Assembly: GCA_017614795.1 (NCBI GenBank) | Contig: JAGABD010000041.1 | Span: forward strand, 1-41,527 | DNA from: Bacteroidales bacterium | Lineage (GTDB): Bacteria; Bacteroidota; Bacteroidia; Bacteroidales; UBA932 | DNA length: 41,527 bases | Reading direction: 5' to 3' | Part shown: piece by piece, positions 23,986-32,394 of the stretch | How the letters are laid out: each line of letters starts with the position of its first letter | Position numbering within the stretch: position 1 is the stretch's first letter | Program-made: the position numbers and the translations under genes | Notes under the pieces: model-generated | Seen by the model: only the letters and a program-made list of their open reading frames with translations | Databases searched by the model: none | What the model was told of the DNA's origin: nothing

Positions 23986-25344
23986 TTAAGCTATTCCGCT
24001 GTCGCGAAGAGTCGCGGCAATATCTTCGGCGGTGACGTCGGGGTTGATGAGGTCGCCGGCGAAGTACTGATCGTAAGCGGCCATATCGACGAGGCCGTGA
24101 CCGGAGAGGTTGAACAGGATGACCTTGCTTTCCCCTGCTTCCTTGGCTTTGAGAGCCTCCTGGACTGTTGCCGCAATGGCGTGGCAGGACTCCGGTGCGG
24201 GAATGATTCCCTCGCTGCGGGCGAAAAGCACTCCTGCGTTGAACGAATCCAGCTGCTCAATGTCCACAGCCTCCATATAACCGTCTTTCAGCAACTGGGC
24301 GACTATTGCGCCCGAGCCGTGGTAACGGAGACCGCCTGCGTGAATGTTGGCGGGCTTGAAGTTGTGTCCAAGGGTGAACATCGGAAGAAGCGGAGTGTAG
24401 CCGGCTTCATCGCCGAAATCGTACGCGAACTTTCCCTTGGTAAGCTTCGGGCACGATGCGGGCTCTGCGGCAATGAAACGGGTGGGTTTCCCTTCAAGAA
24501 TCTTGTGACGCATGAAAGGCAGGGCCAGACCGCAGAAATTGGAACCGCCTCCGAAACATGCTATCACGGTATCGGGATACTCCCCCGCCATCGCCATCTG
24601 CTTCTCTGCCTCCTGGCCTATGACGGTCTGGTGCAGGCACACGTGGTTGAGCACGGACCCCAGCACATACTTGCAGTGGGGCGTGTTGAGCGCCAGTTCT
24701 ACGGCTTCGGATATGGCGGTGCCCAACGATCCCTGGTGCGTGGGATTCTCGGTAAGAATCTTGCGGCCTGCCTTGGTGGACATCGAAGGCGAAGGAGTTA
24801 CCTGAGCGCCGAAAGTCTGCATTATGCTGCGACGGTAGGGCTTCTGCTCGAAACTGATCTTCACCATATAAACGGCAGCTTCCAGGCCGAAGGCTTTGGC
24901 GGCATAGGAAAGGGCCGCTCCCCACTGGCCTGCGCCGGTTTCGGTGGTGATGTTGGTGGTGCCCTCCATCTTGGCGTAATAAGCCTGCGCGAGCGCGGAA
25001 TTGAGCTTGTGCGAGCCCAAAGGGTTCACGCTCTCGTTCTTGAAATAGATGTGGGCCGGAGTATCGAGGGCCTTCTCAAGTCCGTAGGCCCTTACGAGAG
25101 GAGTAGCGCGGTAATTCTTGTACTGCTCCAGAACGGGCTCGGGGATGTCGATGAAAGCATCCGTGGTATTGAGCTCCTGACGGGCACATTCCTCGCAGAA
25201 AACCGGATACAGGTCTTCAGGCTTCAAGGGCTCCTTCGTCGCCGGATTGATGGGAGGAAGGGGCTTGTTGGGCATTTCTGCCACTATGTTATACCATTGT
25301 CCTGGGATTTCCGCTTCGGGAAGGATAAATCTCTTCGTACTCAT
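23986..25344 (-). CDS. trpB: Tryptophan synthase beta-like protein, TrpB2 type
   Basis: 452 aa, longer than the 395 aa TrpB1 and with the N-terminal extension of TrpB2 (ILPEAEIPGQWYNIVAEMP). The PLP lysine is K113 in PLGSHKLNSALAQ; later blocks TETGAGQWGAA, FGGGSNFCG and GLRYHGSG are family hallmarks. TrpB2 enzymes condense serine with indole to make tryptophan and do not need TrpA; no trp genes are adjacent. The gene is single and its start codon lies in a perfect 10 bp palindrome (25343-25371). Confidence 0.93.
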   Translation of the reverse strand: MSTKRFILPEAEIPGQWYNIVAEMPNKPLPPINPATKEPLKPEDLYPVFCEECARQELNTTDAFIDIPEPVLEQYKNYRATPLVRAYGLEKALDTPAHIYFKNESVNPLGSHKLNSALAQAYYAKMEGTTNITTETGAGQWGAALSYAAKAFGLEAAVYMVKISFEQKPYRRSIMQTFGAQVTPSPSMSTKAGRKILTENPTHQGSLGTAISEAVELALNTPHCKYVLGSVLNHVCLHQTVIGQEAEKQMAMAGEYPDTVIACFGGGSNFCGLALPFMRHKILEGKPTRFIAAEPASCPKLTKGKFAYDFGDEAGYTPLLPMFTLGHNFKPANIHAGGLRYHGSGAIVAQLLKDGYMEAVDIEQLDSFNAGVLFARSEGIIPAPESCHAIAATVQEALKAKEAGESKVILFNLSGHGLVDMAAYDQYFAGDLINPDVTAEDIAATLRDSGIA

Positions 25345-25371
25345 ATTTGCGACTACTAACTTCGCAAATAT
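25343..25371. promoter_or_regulatory. Palindrome spanning trpB -7 box and start codon
   Basis: ATATTTGCGA (25343-25352) and TCGCAAATAT (25362-25371) form a perfect 10 bp inverted repeat with 9 nt between. One arm covers the -7 box, the other covers the start codon, so a dimeric repressor bound here would block the promoter. It may be just a duplicated -7 element. Confidence 0.45.
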
Positions 25372-25372
25372 A
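25365..25372 (-). promoter_or_regulatory. -7 box of trpB
   Basis: Minus-strand TATATTTG, 20 nt before the ATG at 25344, inside the palindrome 25343-25371. Confidence 0.5.
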
Positions 25373-25377
25373 AGAAT

Positions 25378-26667
25378 TTATTTGATTGGTATCCTTTCGC
25401 AGAAGCCAGCGGTGCGTTCGGCAAGGAAATATTTAAGTTCGTCCCAGTTGTAATAGGGTCCCTTGACGGGCTCCAGGCCAGAGAAACAGCTCTCGCTTCC
25501 GTTCAGCAGAAGCTTCACCAGAACAGGTTTGTTCTTGCGGCGGGGAGTGTAGAATACCAGCTGCAGATTGGTCGCCATAGGGCTGTAATAGGTCTGGTAC
25601 CACATCGCCAGTTCGTCGGTGTTGTCCACAAAATGGCCGAAATCCCTGATGTTCGCTATCATCAGCAGGGTCTGAATGACGTGGTCGTGTCCGAAACGCA
25701 GGTCGGCGCCGCGGCTCTTCGAGGCAAGCCTCGCATCAGCCTTTTCCACTATGTCGTCCCAGACCGAGCAGCAACTGCCGAGGTAATTGTAGTATTCCTG
25801 GAAGCGGTGATAGTTGTCCACCTCCCACATCGCAGCGAATTCGTCGGCAGTGAAAATGCCCGAAACGTCCGGCACGATGTCATCGTCGAGGCTGTTCATG
25901 CCCGCTACGAGCATCCACAGGTAATCCATCGAACGGAACAGCGAGCGGTCGCCGACGACGGCTTCGGGATTGATGAAAATCCTGCCCAGAATGGCCTTCC
26001 AGTCCACTTTGCGAATCAGGAAGTCTTCTATGTCCTCTGTCAGCGGGTTGGGCTGGCAGATTTGCTTGTATGCCGGCAGAGGATTGCCGTGGTTGGGCCT
26101 CGTGGCGTAGATGTCGTCGTGGCTCTGGTGCTCGTATATCTTCAGGTCGGGACGCTTCTGCCCGAGCGAAAGGCAGAAAGCCGTCATGCTCATCGCTGAG
26201 CGCATCGAAGGCGACACGCAGGCGTCTATTACGGCGTGGCGGGGAAATGCCTTCGGGAAGGACTTCAGCATAGTCGCGGCGATGCGGGTGTGCTGCTGCC
26301 AGCCCTTGCGGGTAAGGTCACCGGTCCTGTTTATCGCAACGTTGAAGAACGGCTCGAGGATATTGCGAAGGCTGTCGCCGTAAGGAGTCAGGTTGTCGTT
26401 TTCGGCCGCCTCGTTCATCGCATCGCGAAGGAAAGTATAGGTCTTCTTGGTATATGCGTAGCGCGAACCGTGCCTGGCATAAACCGACACATAGGCCTCA
26501 CGGTAGCCCCTGGGGCGCTTTGTGAGCTTCGGAGCGTCGAAAGGATAGAGGCGGTCGGGGCCGCTCGCAAGCTGATGGTCCGCACGGACTTCTTCCCGGA
26601 CCTTGGTATTCTGCGCGCTCAGGCACAGGGGCAGGGCCAGGATCAAAAGGACTAAGACTCTTTTCAT
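25378..26667 (-). CDS. Secreted histidine acid phosphatase (phytase-like)
   Basis: 429 aa with signal peptide MKRVLVLLILALPLCLSAQ. The catalytic R-H-G triad is at 65-67 in VYARHGSRYAY, and the distal acid motif is H-D in RFGHDHVIQTLL (about residue 320-330), placing it in histidine phosphatase clade 2, the group that includes acid phosphatases, AppA-type phytases and inositol polyphosphate phosphatases. The enzyme would act in the periplasm or at the surface to release phosphate. Substrate is not identifiable. It ends 33 bp before trpB and starts 3 bp upstream of the Hdr-like membrane subunit's stop codon, on the same strand, so it may be transcribed with that operon. Confidence 0.85.
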   Translation of the reverse strand: MKRVLVLLILALPLCLSAQNTKVREEVRADHQLASGPDRLYPFDAPKLTKRPRGYREAYVSVYARHGSRYAYTKKTYTFLRDAMNEAAENDNLTPYGDSLRNILEPFFNVAINRTGDLTRKGWQQHTRIAATMLKSFPKAFPRHAVIDACVSPSMRSAMSMTAFCLSLGQKRPDLKIYEHQSHDDIYATRPNHGNPLPAYKQICQPNPLTEDIEDFLIRKVDWKAILGRIFINPEAVVGDRSLFRSMDYLWMLVAGMNSLDDDIVPDVSGIFTADEFAAMWEVDNYHRFQEYYNYLGSCCSVWDDIVEKADARLASKSRGADLRFGHDHVIQTLLMIANIRDFGHFVDNTDELAMWYQTYYSPMATNLQLVFYTPRRKNKPVLVKLLLNGSESCFSGLEPVKGPYYNWDELKYFLAERTAGFCERIPIK

Positions 26668-26670
26668 ATG

Positions 26671-28494
26671 CTAAGAATTATTTGGCGAGGAAGAATCGTC
26701 AAGCACCTGTGCGAGGTCCTTGACGGGGATGTCCGAATAATTGCCGTAAGTGCTCTGGCAGAGCGGGCAGGCGGTCACTATCTCGTCGGGATTTGCGACC
26801 GTGAGGTTCTTGAGGGATGCGAGAGTGATATCCTTGCGCTTCTCGTAGCTGAGGGTCAGGCTGCCGAGGCTACCTCCGCAGCAGATGCTCTCCTCGCGGT
26901 TCTTTTCGGCCTCCACAAGGGTTCCCAGAGCGGCGACAGCCGAACGGGGCTCGTCGTAGATGCCGCATCCGCGCCCGAGTTCGCAGGGGTCGTGATAAGC
27001 CAGGCGCTTGAGGCCCTTGCGGCTTATCTTGAGTCTCCCCTTCTTTATCAATTCGTCGAAATAGACGCTGTGATGCACGACGCGGATGCCTTCGAGGGAA
27101 TACTTCTCCTTGAATATGCGGTAGCAGATGGGGCAGCTGAGCAGAAGTGTGTTGCACCCGGAGGCGCGTATGATATCGGTGTTGAGACGAATCAGTTCGC
27201 GTGTCTGCTCGCGGCGTCCCGCCATCATCATAGGCCTGCCGCAGCAGAGGCCTCCTTCGGGATCCATCATCTTGTAGGCCACTCCGGCCTTCTCCAGGAC
27301 TGAACGCACCGAGCGGCCTATTGCCGGCGTCAGATGCGTCATGCACCCGGCGAAATAAAGCACCTTCGCGGAGGAACCTCCCTCGGGCACGTACTTCGCG
27401 GGATCTATATCGGTATAATGCTGGTTGATAGCGTACTTGCGAAGCTTCCTCTGCGCAATCCGCATCTCGGGTCCCTGCACGCCCACCTGGCACACGACGG
27501 TACATTTACCGCACAGCAGGCACTTGTCGCTTATCTCCTCGATGCGTTTCTCGTTGTTGCGCCTCAGCTGCCTGTTCAAATAGACGGTGCAGTCCTTGAT
27601 ATTCTCCTTCTTTACGCTCATCGGGCAGGCGTCTATGCAAACGCCGCAACCCGGGCAGGAGAAGAACTGGAGCCTTGCGAAGCCCTTGCGGGGATGAAGG
27701 ATATGCAGGCCGGCATTGCGCAGCGGTATCAGCATTATCTCCGCGGGGATATGCATATAGCGGGTGAAGGGCAGCACGCACATAAACACGCCCAGCGCGA
27801 TGGAATATGCCCACCAGGTAGGCAGCGCGTTCATACTGTTGCCGAGGAACTGACGGAAGAGCCAGTTCATAGGGAGCGTGAGAAAACTGCCGCCGCTGAT
27901 ATGGGCGGTGAAACTCTCGCACAGCAGTCTCAGCGGGAATATCGACCAGAGAGCGTAGAGACCGATGCGGTCGAGGAAACTGGGGTTGGTGGTGCGGCGC
28001 ATCCCGAAAATAAGGGAACGCACCCTCTTTATCATAGCCAGCACGATACCGCTCAGCACCAGCAGCAGGAAGAAGTCCATCAGGAAGAAGATGACCGCTC
28101 CCTGAATGGTCGATTCGCTCTCGGCGACGAAGAAGTTGAAGAAAATCGGGTAATAGAAGAGGCGGAGCCTTTCGGGAAGGAAGAGCCATACCTCGACGTG
28201 CCCGAGCACTATCAGCATAAACCATCCGAAGGCTATGCTGGAGTGCATATAACCAAGCACCCTGTTGCGTTTCCAAAGCTTAACGTGTAGAAGGCAGTTG
28301 GCGAAGATGTCCTTAACGTTCTTCCACGCCGATTTGGGCGTTATGAGGGAAAGGAGCACGCGTCCGCGGTCCTTGCGCGGAAGCTGGAACCAGAGGCGCA
28401 GCATACCATAGAGGCAGTAGCCCAGCACAAAAGCCATTCCGATGAGGAACGGAATGACAAATGGATCGAATCCTGTCGCAAGCCTCTCTCTCAT
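26671..28494 (-). CDS. NarI-like membrane and Fe-S/CCG (HdrD-like) subunit
   Basis: 607 aa fused subunit. Residues 1-250 contain about six membrane helices of the NarI/DsrM type with conserved histidines (H84, H99, H198) that may bind heme b. Then two 4Fe-4S motifs, C280-PGCGVCIDACP and C325-LLCGKCTVVCQ, and two CCG domains (GLCCGRP near 418 with CPICYR near 454; and the second with CELGRGCG, CCGGSLGS and CPLC). This combines the membrane and HdrD parts of methanogen HdrED or of DsrMK. It should exchange electrons between the quinone pool and the soluble Hdr-like subunits. Overlaps the small HdrC-like gene by 4 bp. Confidence 0.85.
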   Translation of the reverse strand: MRERLATGFDPFVIPFLIGMAFVLGYCLYGMLRLWFQLPRKDRGRVLLSLITPKSAWKNVKDIFANCLLHVKLWKRNRVLGYMHSSIAFGWFMLIVLGHVEVWLFLPERLRLFYYPIFFNFFVAESESTIQGAVIFFLMDFFLLLVLSGIVLAMIKRVRSLIFGMRRTTNPSFLDRIGLYALWSIFPLRLLCESFTAHISGGSFLTLPMNWLFRQFLGNSMNALPTWWAYSIALGVFMCVLPFTRYMHIPAEIMLIPLRNAGLHILHPRKGFARLQFFSCPGCGVCIDACPMSVKKENIKDCTVYLNRQLRRNNEKRIEEISDKCLLCGKCTVVCQVGVQGPEMRIAQRKLRKYAINQHYTDIDPAKYVPEGGSSAKVLYFAGCMTHLTPAIGRSVRSVLEKAGVAYKMMDPEGGLCCGRPMMMAGRREQTRELIRLNTDIIRASGCNTLLLSCPICYRIFKEKYSLEGIRVVHHSVYFDELIKKGRLKISRKGLKRLAYHDPCELGRGCGIYDEPRSAVAALGTLVEAEKNREESICCGGSLGSLTLSYEKRKDITLASLKNLTVANPDEIVTACPLCQSTYGNYSDIPVKDLAQVLDDSSSPNNS

Positions 28495-28832
28495 AGTTCT
28501 CCCTCCGAATTGCCGTACAGACGGCAGAGTTCAAGAATCAGATGTCGGGTATTCACTCCGCGGGGGCACACCATAGTGCACTTGCCGCAGAGCATGCAGT
28601 GGGAAAGCATCTTTTCCACCTCCCTGTACTGGCCGCGCTGAAGCCCCAGCAGCACCCTGCGGACGCTCATTCCGTTTATGTCGGCCACGGTGCAGGTGGC
28701 GCTGCAACTCCCGCAGCCTATGCAGGTTCTTGCGGTAGGCTCGCGGTCGCAGAGCATCTCGTACAGCGACTGGTCGGTCTTGTCGAGATTCACTGCCGAA
28801 CTCGGGGATAGCGAAAAGCCGAAATCCATCAC
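28491..28832 (-). CDS. HdrC-like 4Fe-4S dicluster protein
   Basis: 113 aa, with two ferredoxin-type cluster motifs, CIGCGSCSATC and CMLCGKCTMVCP, as in HdrC. It is soluble and small and would shuttle electrons between the HdrA/HdrB-like proteins and the membrane subunit. Overlaps the HdrA-like gene upstream and the membrane subunit downstream by 4 bp each. Confidence 0.85.
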   Translation of the reverse strand: MMDFGFSLSPSSAVNLDKTDQSLYEMLCDREPTARTCIGCGSCSATCTVADINGMSVRRVLLGLQRGQYREVEKMLSHCMLCGKCTMVCPRGVNTRHLILELCRLYGNSEGEL

Positions 28833-29845
28833 TTGAACGTTTTAAGGTAAGCATCCACCGAAACAGCCGCGGAACGTGCTTCGGCCAGGGTTTCGGGTAT
28901 GGTTTTGGGGCCTGTGCAGGTGCCTGCGAAGAACACTCCAGGCTTGTCGGATTCCGTAATGTGGGCGACATTGTCGCGGCTGCGGAAGAATCCGTCCTCG
29001 TCGAGAGGAAGGGCCACTGCGGATGCCAGGCTTTCGTTCTCCCTGTTACAGACGATTCCCGCCATCAGCACCAGAAGGTCCAGGCTGACGCGCAGGGGCT
29101 TGCCTGAGAGGGTGTCCTCGGCTTTCACGAATACGCGTCCGTCGATGGTCTCGGAAACCTCGGAGACGCGTCCGCGGATGAAGTGTATGCCCATATCGCG
29201 CTGTGCGCGGATATAGAAGTCCTCGTACTTGCGTCCGAAAAGCCTCAGGTCCATATAGAAGCAGTAGATTTCAGCCTTCGGGAACTTCTCCTTAAGCTCT
29301 ATGGCCTGCTTGATTGCAGTGATGCAGCAGACCTTGGAGCATTGTGTGTTGCCCGCCTTGATGTCGCGGGAACCAACGCAATGCACGAATCCTATCGCCT
29401 TGGGATCGGACGGCACGCGTTCGTCGCTTCCCGTATTGAACCAAAGCTCCAGGTCGCGGTTGGTAATGACGTGGTCGTATATGCCATAGCCATACTCTTC
29501 CTTCTTCTCCGCCCGGAAAAGCGAGAAACCGGTGGCGAGCACCACCGCATCGCACATGAAGCGGTCGCCGTCGCTCAGCACTATGCTATAGCTCTTGCGT
29601 GTATAGAAGATGGACGAGATTTCTGTCTCGGTATGAATCTCGATGCCTTCGGCGGCATCGACGAGGTCCTTGACGAGCCTGTCGGCGCGGGCGAGGTCCG
29701 GGAAAAGGCAGTTCCATTCGGCCACGTGGCCTCCAAGCGAGCTGCTCTTTTCGATCAATATCGGGTTCCAGCCGAAACTCTTCAGGCGCACGGCCGTTTC
29801 AAGTCCGGCGATTCCTCCGCCTACAACTGCAACGTTTCCGGTCAT
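28829..29845 (-). CDS. HdrA-like FAD protein, short form
   Basis: 338 aa. The Rossmann FAD motif is VAVVGGGIAGLETAVRL, followed by the HdrA hallmarks LIEKSSSLGGHVA, VLATGF and the Cys-rich segment CVGSRD...NTQCSKVCCITAIKQA, where HdrA places its extra cluster. It lacks the ferredoxin domains of archaeal HdrA (about 650 aa), resembling the shorter QmoA/B-type and bacterial Hdr-like A subunits. Such a flavin can be the site of bifurcation or simple two-to-one electron transfer; which applies is not decided by the sequence. Same-strand operon, with 3 bp to the HdrB-like stop. Confidence 0.85.
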   Translation of the reverse strand: MTGNVAVVGGGIAGLETAVRLKSFGWNPILIEKSSSLGGHVAEWNCLFPDLARADRLVKDLVDAAEGIEIHTETEISSIFYTRKSYSIVLSDGDRFMCDAVVLATGFSLFRAEKKEEYGYGIYDHVITNRDLELWFNTGSDERVPSDPKAIGFVHCVGSRDIKAGNTQCSKVCCITAIKQAIELKEKFPKAEIYCFYMDLRLFGRKYEDFYIRAQRDMGIHFIRGRVSEVSETIDGRVFVKAEDTLSGKPLRVSLDLLVLMAGIVCNRENESLASAVALPLDEDGFFRSRDNVAHITESDKPGVFFAGTCTGPKTIPETLAEARSAAVSVDAYLKTFK

Positions 29846-29848
29846 ATT

Positions 29849-30919
29849 CTAGCAACATTTCAGGACTGTGGGCAGTCCGGGTTTCATAATCTCTTTTTCA
29901 TCCAGGCCAAGGTACTTCTTCGAGGGGTCGTACGGCACGCCCATCTTGTCCAGAAGCGGCTCGACCGCCACCTGATGAATCTGAAGGCCCAGATCCCAGG
30001 GGTCGTATCCCAGCACCAGGCCGGCGAGTTCCTCATAGGTCAGGACGGGAATACCATAGCCGTTCTGGCCGTAGGTCTTGCCTTCGGTCTCGGAAATCAC
30101 ATACTGCCAGCGGTCCAGGAAGTACGGGCAACCGGGACAGTTTGTGATTATCACATCGGGATGGTAGGGTTCCATCGACTCGAACTTCTTGTGGGTATTC
30201 GACATCGAATAGCCCCTGTTTGCCCTTACCAGATATTGTCTGAAGCCGAAGCCGCAGCAATGCCTGCGCTCGGGATAGTCTATCACTTCCCCGCCCCAGG
30301 CCTCCGCCATTCCGCTCAGCACGCAGGGATACTCGGCTCCGCCCACTCCCTTGTGGGGGAACATCTTGGAATAATGACAGCCGATATGCTCGACTATTCT
30401 CAGTGGCTCGCCTGTCTCCTTGTCCACAAGATGGAATTTCGCCTTCTCCGCTATCTCGCCGCGGAACTTGTAGATAAGGTCGCTGGCGTGGGCGACATAC
30501 TTCGGCACCTTGAATTCACGCCTGCAGGCCTTCCAGAGGTGCTCGCGCACCCTCGCCTCGAGCTCGGGGAACTCGCGCCAGGTCTCTATCGTTTCGCAGT
30601 AATTGCCGAAAGAGGTAATGCAAGACGCGACGAGGTTTTCGTAACCGGCCTCCGTCATCAGGGCGAACTGCCGCGCCACAATTGTCATCGCCGTCTCCTG
30701 AGGGATTGTATCCGAGTGATAGGCAATTCCTCCGCAGGTTGTGTGATGCTCGGTTTCGTAAATGTCCTTGCCAAGCAGATCCCTTGTTATCTTCAAGAAA
30801 TGCCTCTCGGAACCCGGGAAGAAACTCTGGCGGATGCAGCTACGCACATAGAACCAGTGGTCGTCCGGAATTTCTTTCTGGTAATCGGACCAGATTTTTT
30901 GTTTGCCCTGATATATCAT
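29849..30919 (-). CDS. HdrB-like CCG-domain protein
   Basis: 356 aa with CCG-type non-cubane cluster motifs: TTCGGIAYH near the N-terminus, then GCHYSKMFP, RRHCCGFGF and NCPGCPYFLDR. In HdrB these ligands hold the 4Fe-4S clusters that cleave a disulfide. The C-terminus ends KCC. Substrate here is unknown; methanogen heterodisulfide is not expected in this organism. Overlaps the HdrC-like gene upstream by 4 bp (ATGA). Confidence 0.82.
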   Translation of the reverse strand: MIYQGKQKIWSDYQKEIPDDHWFYVRSCIRQSFFPGSERHFLKITRDLLGKDIYETEHHTTCGGIAYHSDTIPQETAMTIVARQFALMTEAGYENLVASCITSFGNYCETIETWREFPELEARVREHLWKACRREFKVPKYVAHASDLIYKFRGEIAEKAKFHLVDKETGEPLRIVEHIGCHYSKMFPHKGVGGAEYPCVLSGMAEAWGGEVIDYPERRHCCGFGFRQYLVRANRGYSMSNTHKKFESMEPYHPDVIITNCPGCPYFLDRWQYVISETEGKTYGQNGYGIPVLTYEELAGLVLGYDPWDLGLQIHQVAVEPLLDKMGVPYDPSKKYLGLDEKEIMKPGLPTVLKCC

Positions 30920-31626
30920 AGCGTTTCCTGTTCGTTATTGAAATGGCCTCTGGAGCAGTGAGTGAAGGTATATGCGAGATACTCTTCGGGTGTCATGCCC
31001 ATTTCATCGGCCTTTTTGCGGGAGAACTTCTCGACTGTTTCGATACGTTCCGTTCCTCCGGTTTCGTCGAAGATGGCCTTCAACTCGTCGAGGTCCTTCT
31101 GCGGGATTGCCCTGAGGATACCGGTGCCGGGACCGCGATAATTGGCCCCGAGGCGGTTATAGACATCTTCTTTATTGTTCAGCACCCATTCGAAGACAGG
31201 GCCGGATTCCGGATGGTCTTCATACTTGAATGTAGCCGGGTGCACGCAGTAGCCGAGGTTCAGGACATTGCCCGTAATGGCCTTGGTAAGCGCATAAATC
31301 TGGCGGCCCTTTTCGGATTCCGTAAAAAAACCGAGCTTTATTGAGAGGTTGCGAAGCGCCATTATCACCAGCCCGGGGCCGTTCTTGCGGGGGCACCTTG
31401 TCAGGCAGGACATGCATTCGCCGCAGTACCAGATGGTTTCGCTCTTGAGCAGCGCTTCGATTTCGGCGTCGTCCTGCCTCTGGACCGTGTCCACTATCTT
31501 TCGGGGATCGTAACGATAGAATTCGGCTGCAGGGCATATCGCAGTGCAGGTTCCGCAGTTGATGCAGGTATGCATCCCTTCCTTGAAGCGGTAGTCCTTG
31601 CACAGTTCTTCGTAGAGTTTTCCCAT
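30916..31626 (-). CDS. HdrC-like 4Fe-4S protein, first gene of the operon
   Basis: 236 aa from ATG 31626. Two cluster motifs: CINCGTCTAICP and CGECMSCLTRCP, then a helical C-terminal half with no known motif (DHPESGPVFEWVLNNKEDV). Longer than ordinary HdrC. The start is fixed by a TATCTTTG box 20 nt upstream; an upstream in-frame ATG at 31704 lies before the promoter and is rejected. It opens the five-gene Hdr-like operon. Confidence 0.83.
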   Translation of the reverse strand: MGKLYEELCKDYRFKEGMHTCINCGTCTAICPAAEFYRYDPRKIVDTVQRQDDAEIEALLKSETIWYCGECMSCLTRCPRKNGPGLVIMALRNLSIKLGFFTESEKGRQIYALTKAITGNVLNLGYCVHPATFKYEDHPESGPVFEWVLNNKEDVYNRLGANYRGPGTGILRAIPQKDLDELKAIFDETGGTERIETVEKFSRKKADEMGMTPEEYLAYTFTHCSRGHFNNEQETL

Positions 31627-31646
31627 TCGTTCAGTGTTTATTTTGA

Positions 31647-31654
31647 CAAAGATA
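31647..31654 (-). promoter_or_regulatory. -7 box of the Hdr-like operon
   Basis: Minus-strand TATCTTTG, exact consensus, 20 nt before ATG 31626. Confidence 0.6.
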
Positions 31655-31709
31655 CAAAAAATAGTAAAAGGTCCTACTAATAATATTTGGAGATGTTGAC
31701 GCAAAGACT

Positions 31710-31717
31710 TATATTTG
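31710..31717 (+). promoter_or_regulatory. -33/-7 promoter of the TM2-CD225-DUF2752 genes
   Basis: TTTG (31686-31689), 20 nt spacer, TATATTTG (31710-31717), 25 nt before the ATG at 31743. Full consensus spacing. Confidence 0.6.
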
Positions 31718-31742
31718 GCAAGAGAAACAATTATTTCCAGAT

Positions 31743-32081
31743 ATGAAACAGGAACTCATTCAAACCTTCCTCCTGAACAAAGGAGAGTATTTCGACCCGG
31801 TTTTCCTTCCCGAAATCCAGCATCAGCTCGAAGCAATCGACGATTCCAAGGCGGGGTATGTCCTTGGCGTCGGTGTACAGAATCCGACCATCATCCTCGT
31901 GATTGCAATTTTGCTCGGATGGGAGCGTTTCTTCCTTGACGATATCGCTCTTGGCGTGGTCAAGATCCTTACCTGCTACGGCCTTGGCATCTGGTGGCTG
32001 GTCGACATCTTCACCGCGGTCAAGCGTACCCGCGACTACAACTACCGCAAGCTTTCCCAGGCAATAATGCTCAGCAAGTAA
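31743..32081 (+). CDS. TM2-domain membrane protein
   Basis: 112 aa. The C-terminal two thirds is a TM2 domain: a first helix ILVIAILLGWERFFLDD with the GxxRFYLxD-like turn, a second helix LGVVKILTCYGLGIWWLVDIF, and the closing TR-x-YN seen here as KRTRDYNYRKL. Two helices in the inner membrane. Function of bacterial TM2 proteins is not established. It leads the small unit with CD225 and DUF2752 genes, one base ahead of the next start. Confidence 0.85.
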   Translation: MKQELIQTFLLNKGEYFDPVFLPEIQHQLEAIDDSKAGYVLGVGVQNPTIILVIAILLGWERFFLDDIALGVVKILTCYGLGIWWLVDIFTAVKRTRDYNYRKLSQAIMLSK

Positions 32082-32082
32082 T

Positions 32083-32382
32083 ATGTTACCGGTTTCCCAC
32101 AGCAACAAGATGGTCTGGGCCATCCTGACCACCATTTTCTGCTGCCTCGTCGGCGGCATCGTGGCCATCATCTACTCCTCCAAGTCCAACAGCCTGTACC
32201 ACAGCGCCCTGCTGACTACCGACGACGGACTGCGGAACTCGCTTCTGCTGCAGTCGGAAGAGTACAACAAGAAGGCAGGCAACTGGATTCTCGTCAACAT
32301 CATTTTCGGCTTCATTGCCGAGGGCGGTTATGTGATTCTGATCTGGGCCGGCGTGGTGAGCGGCTTAGCGCTGTTCGCATAA
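32083..32382 (+). CDS. CD225/dispanin-family small membrane protein
   Basis: 99 aa. The hallmark MVWAILTTIFCCLVGGIVAI, then SKSNSLYHSALL and a short helix ending KKAGNWILVNIIFG, is the CD225 (dispanin) domain known from interferon-induced transmembrane proteins. Two membrane helices. Bacterial members occur next to TM2 and DUF2752 genes; function unknown. Starts one base after the previous stop. Confidence 0.85.
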   Translation: MLPVSHSNKMVWAILTTIFCCLVGGIVAIIYSSKSNSLYHSALLTTDDGLRNSLLLQSEEYNKKAGNWILVNIIFGFIAEGGYVILIWAGVVSGLALFA

Positions 32383-32394
32383 AGGTATTCAGTT

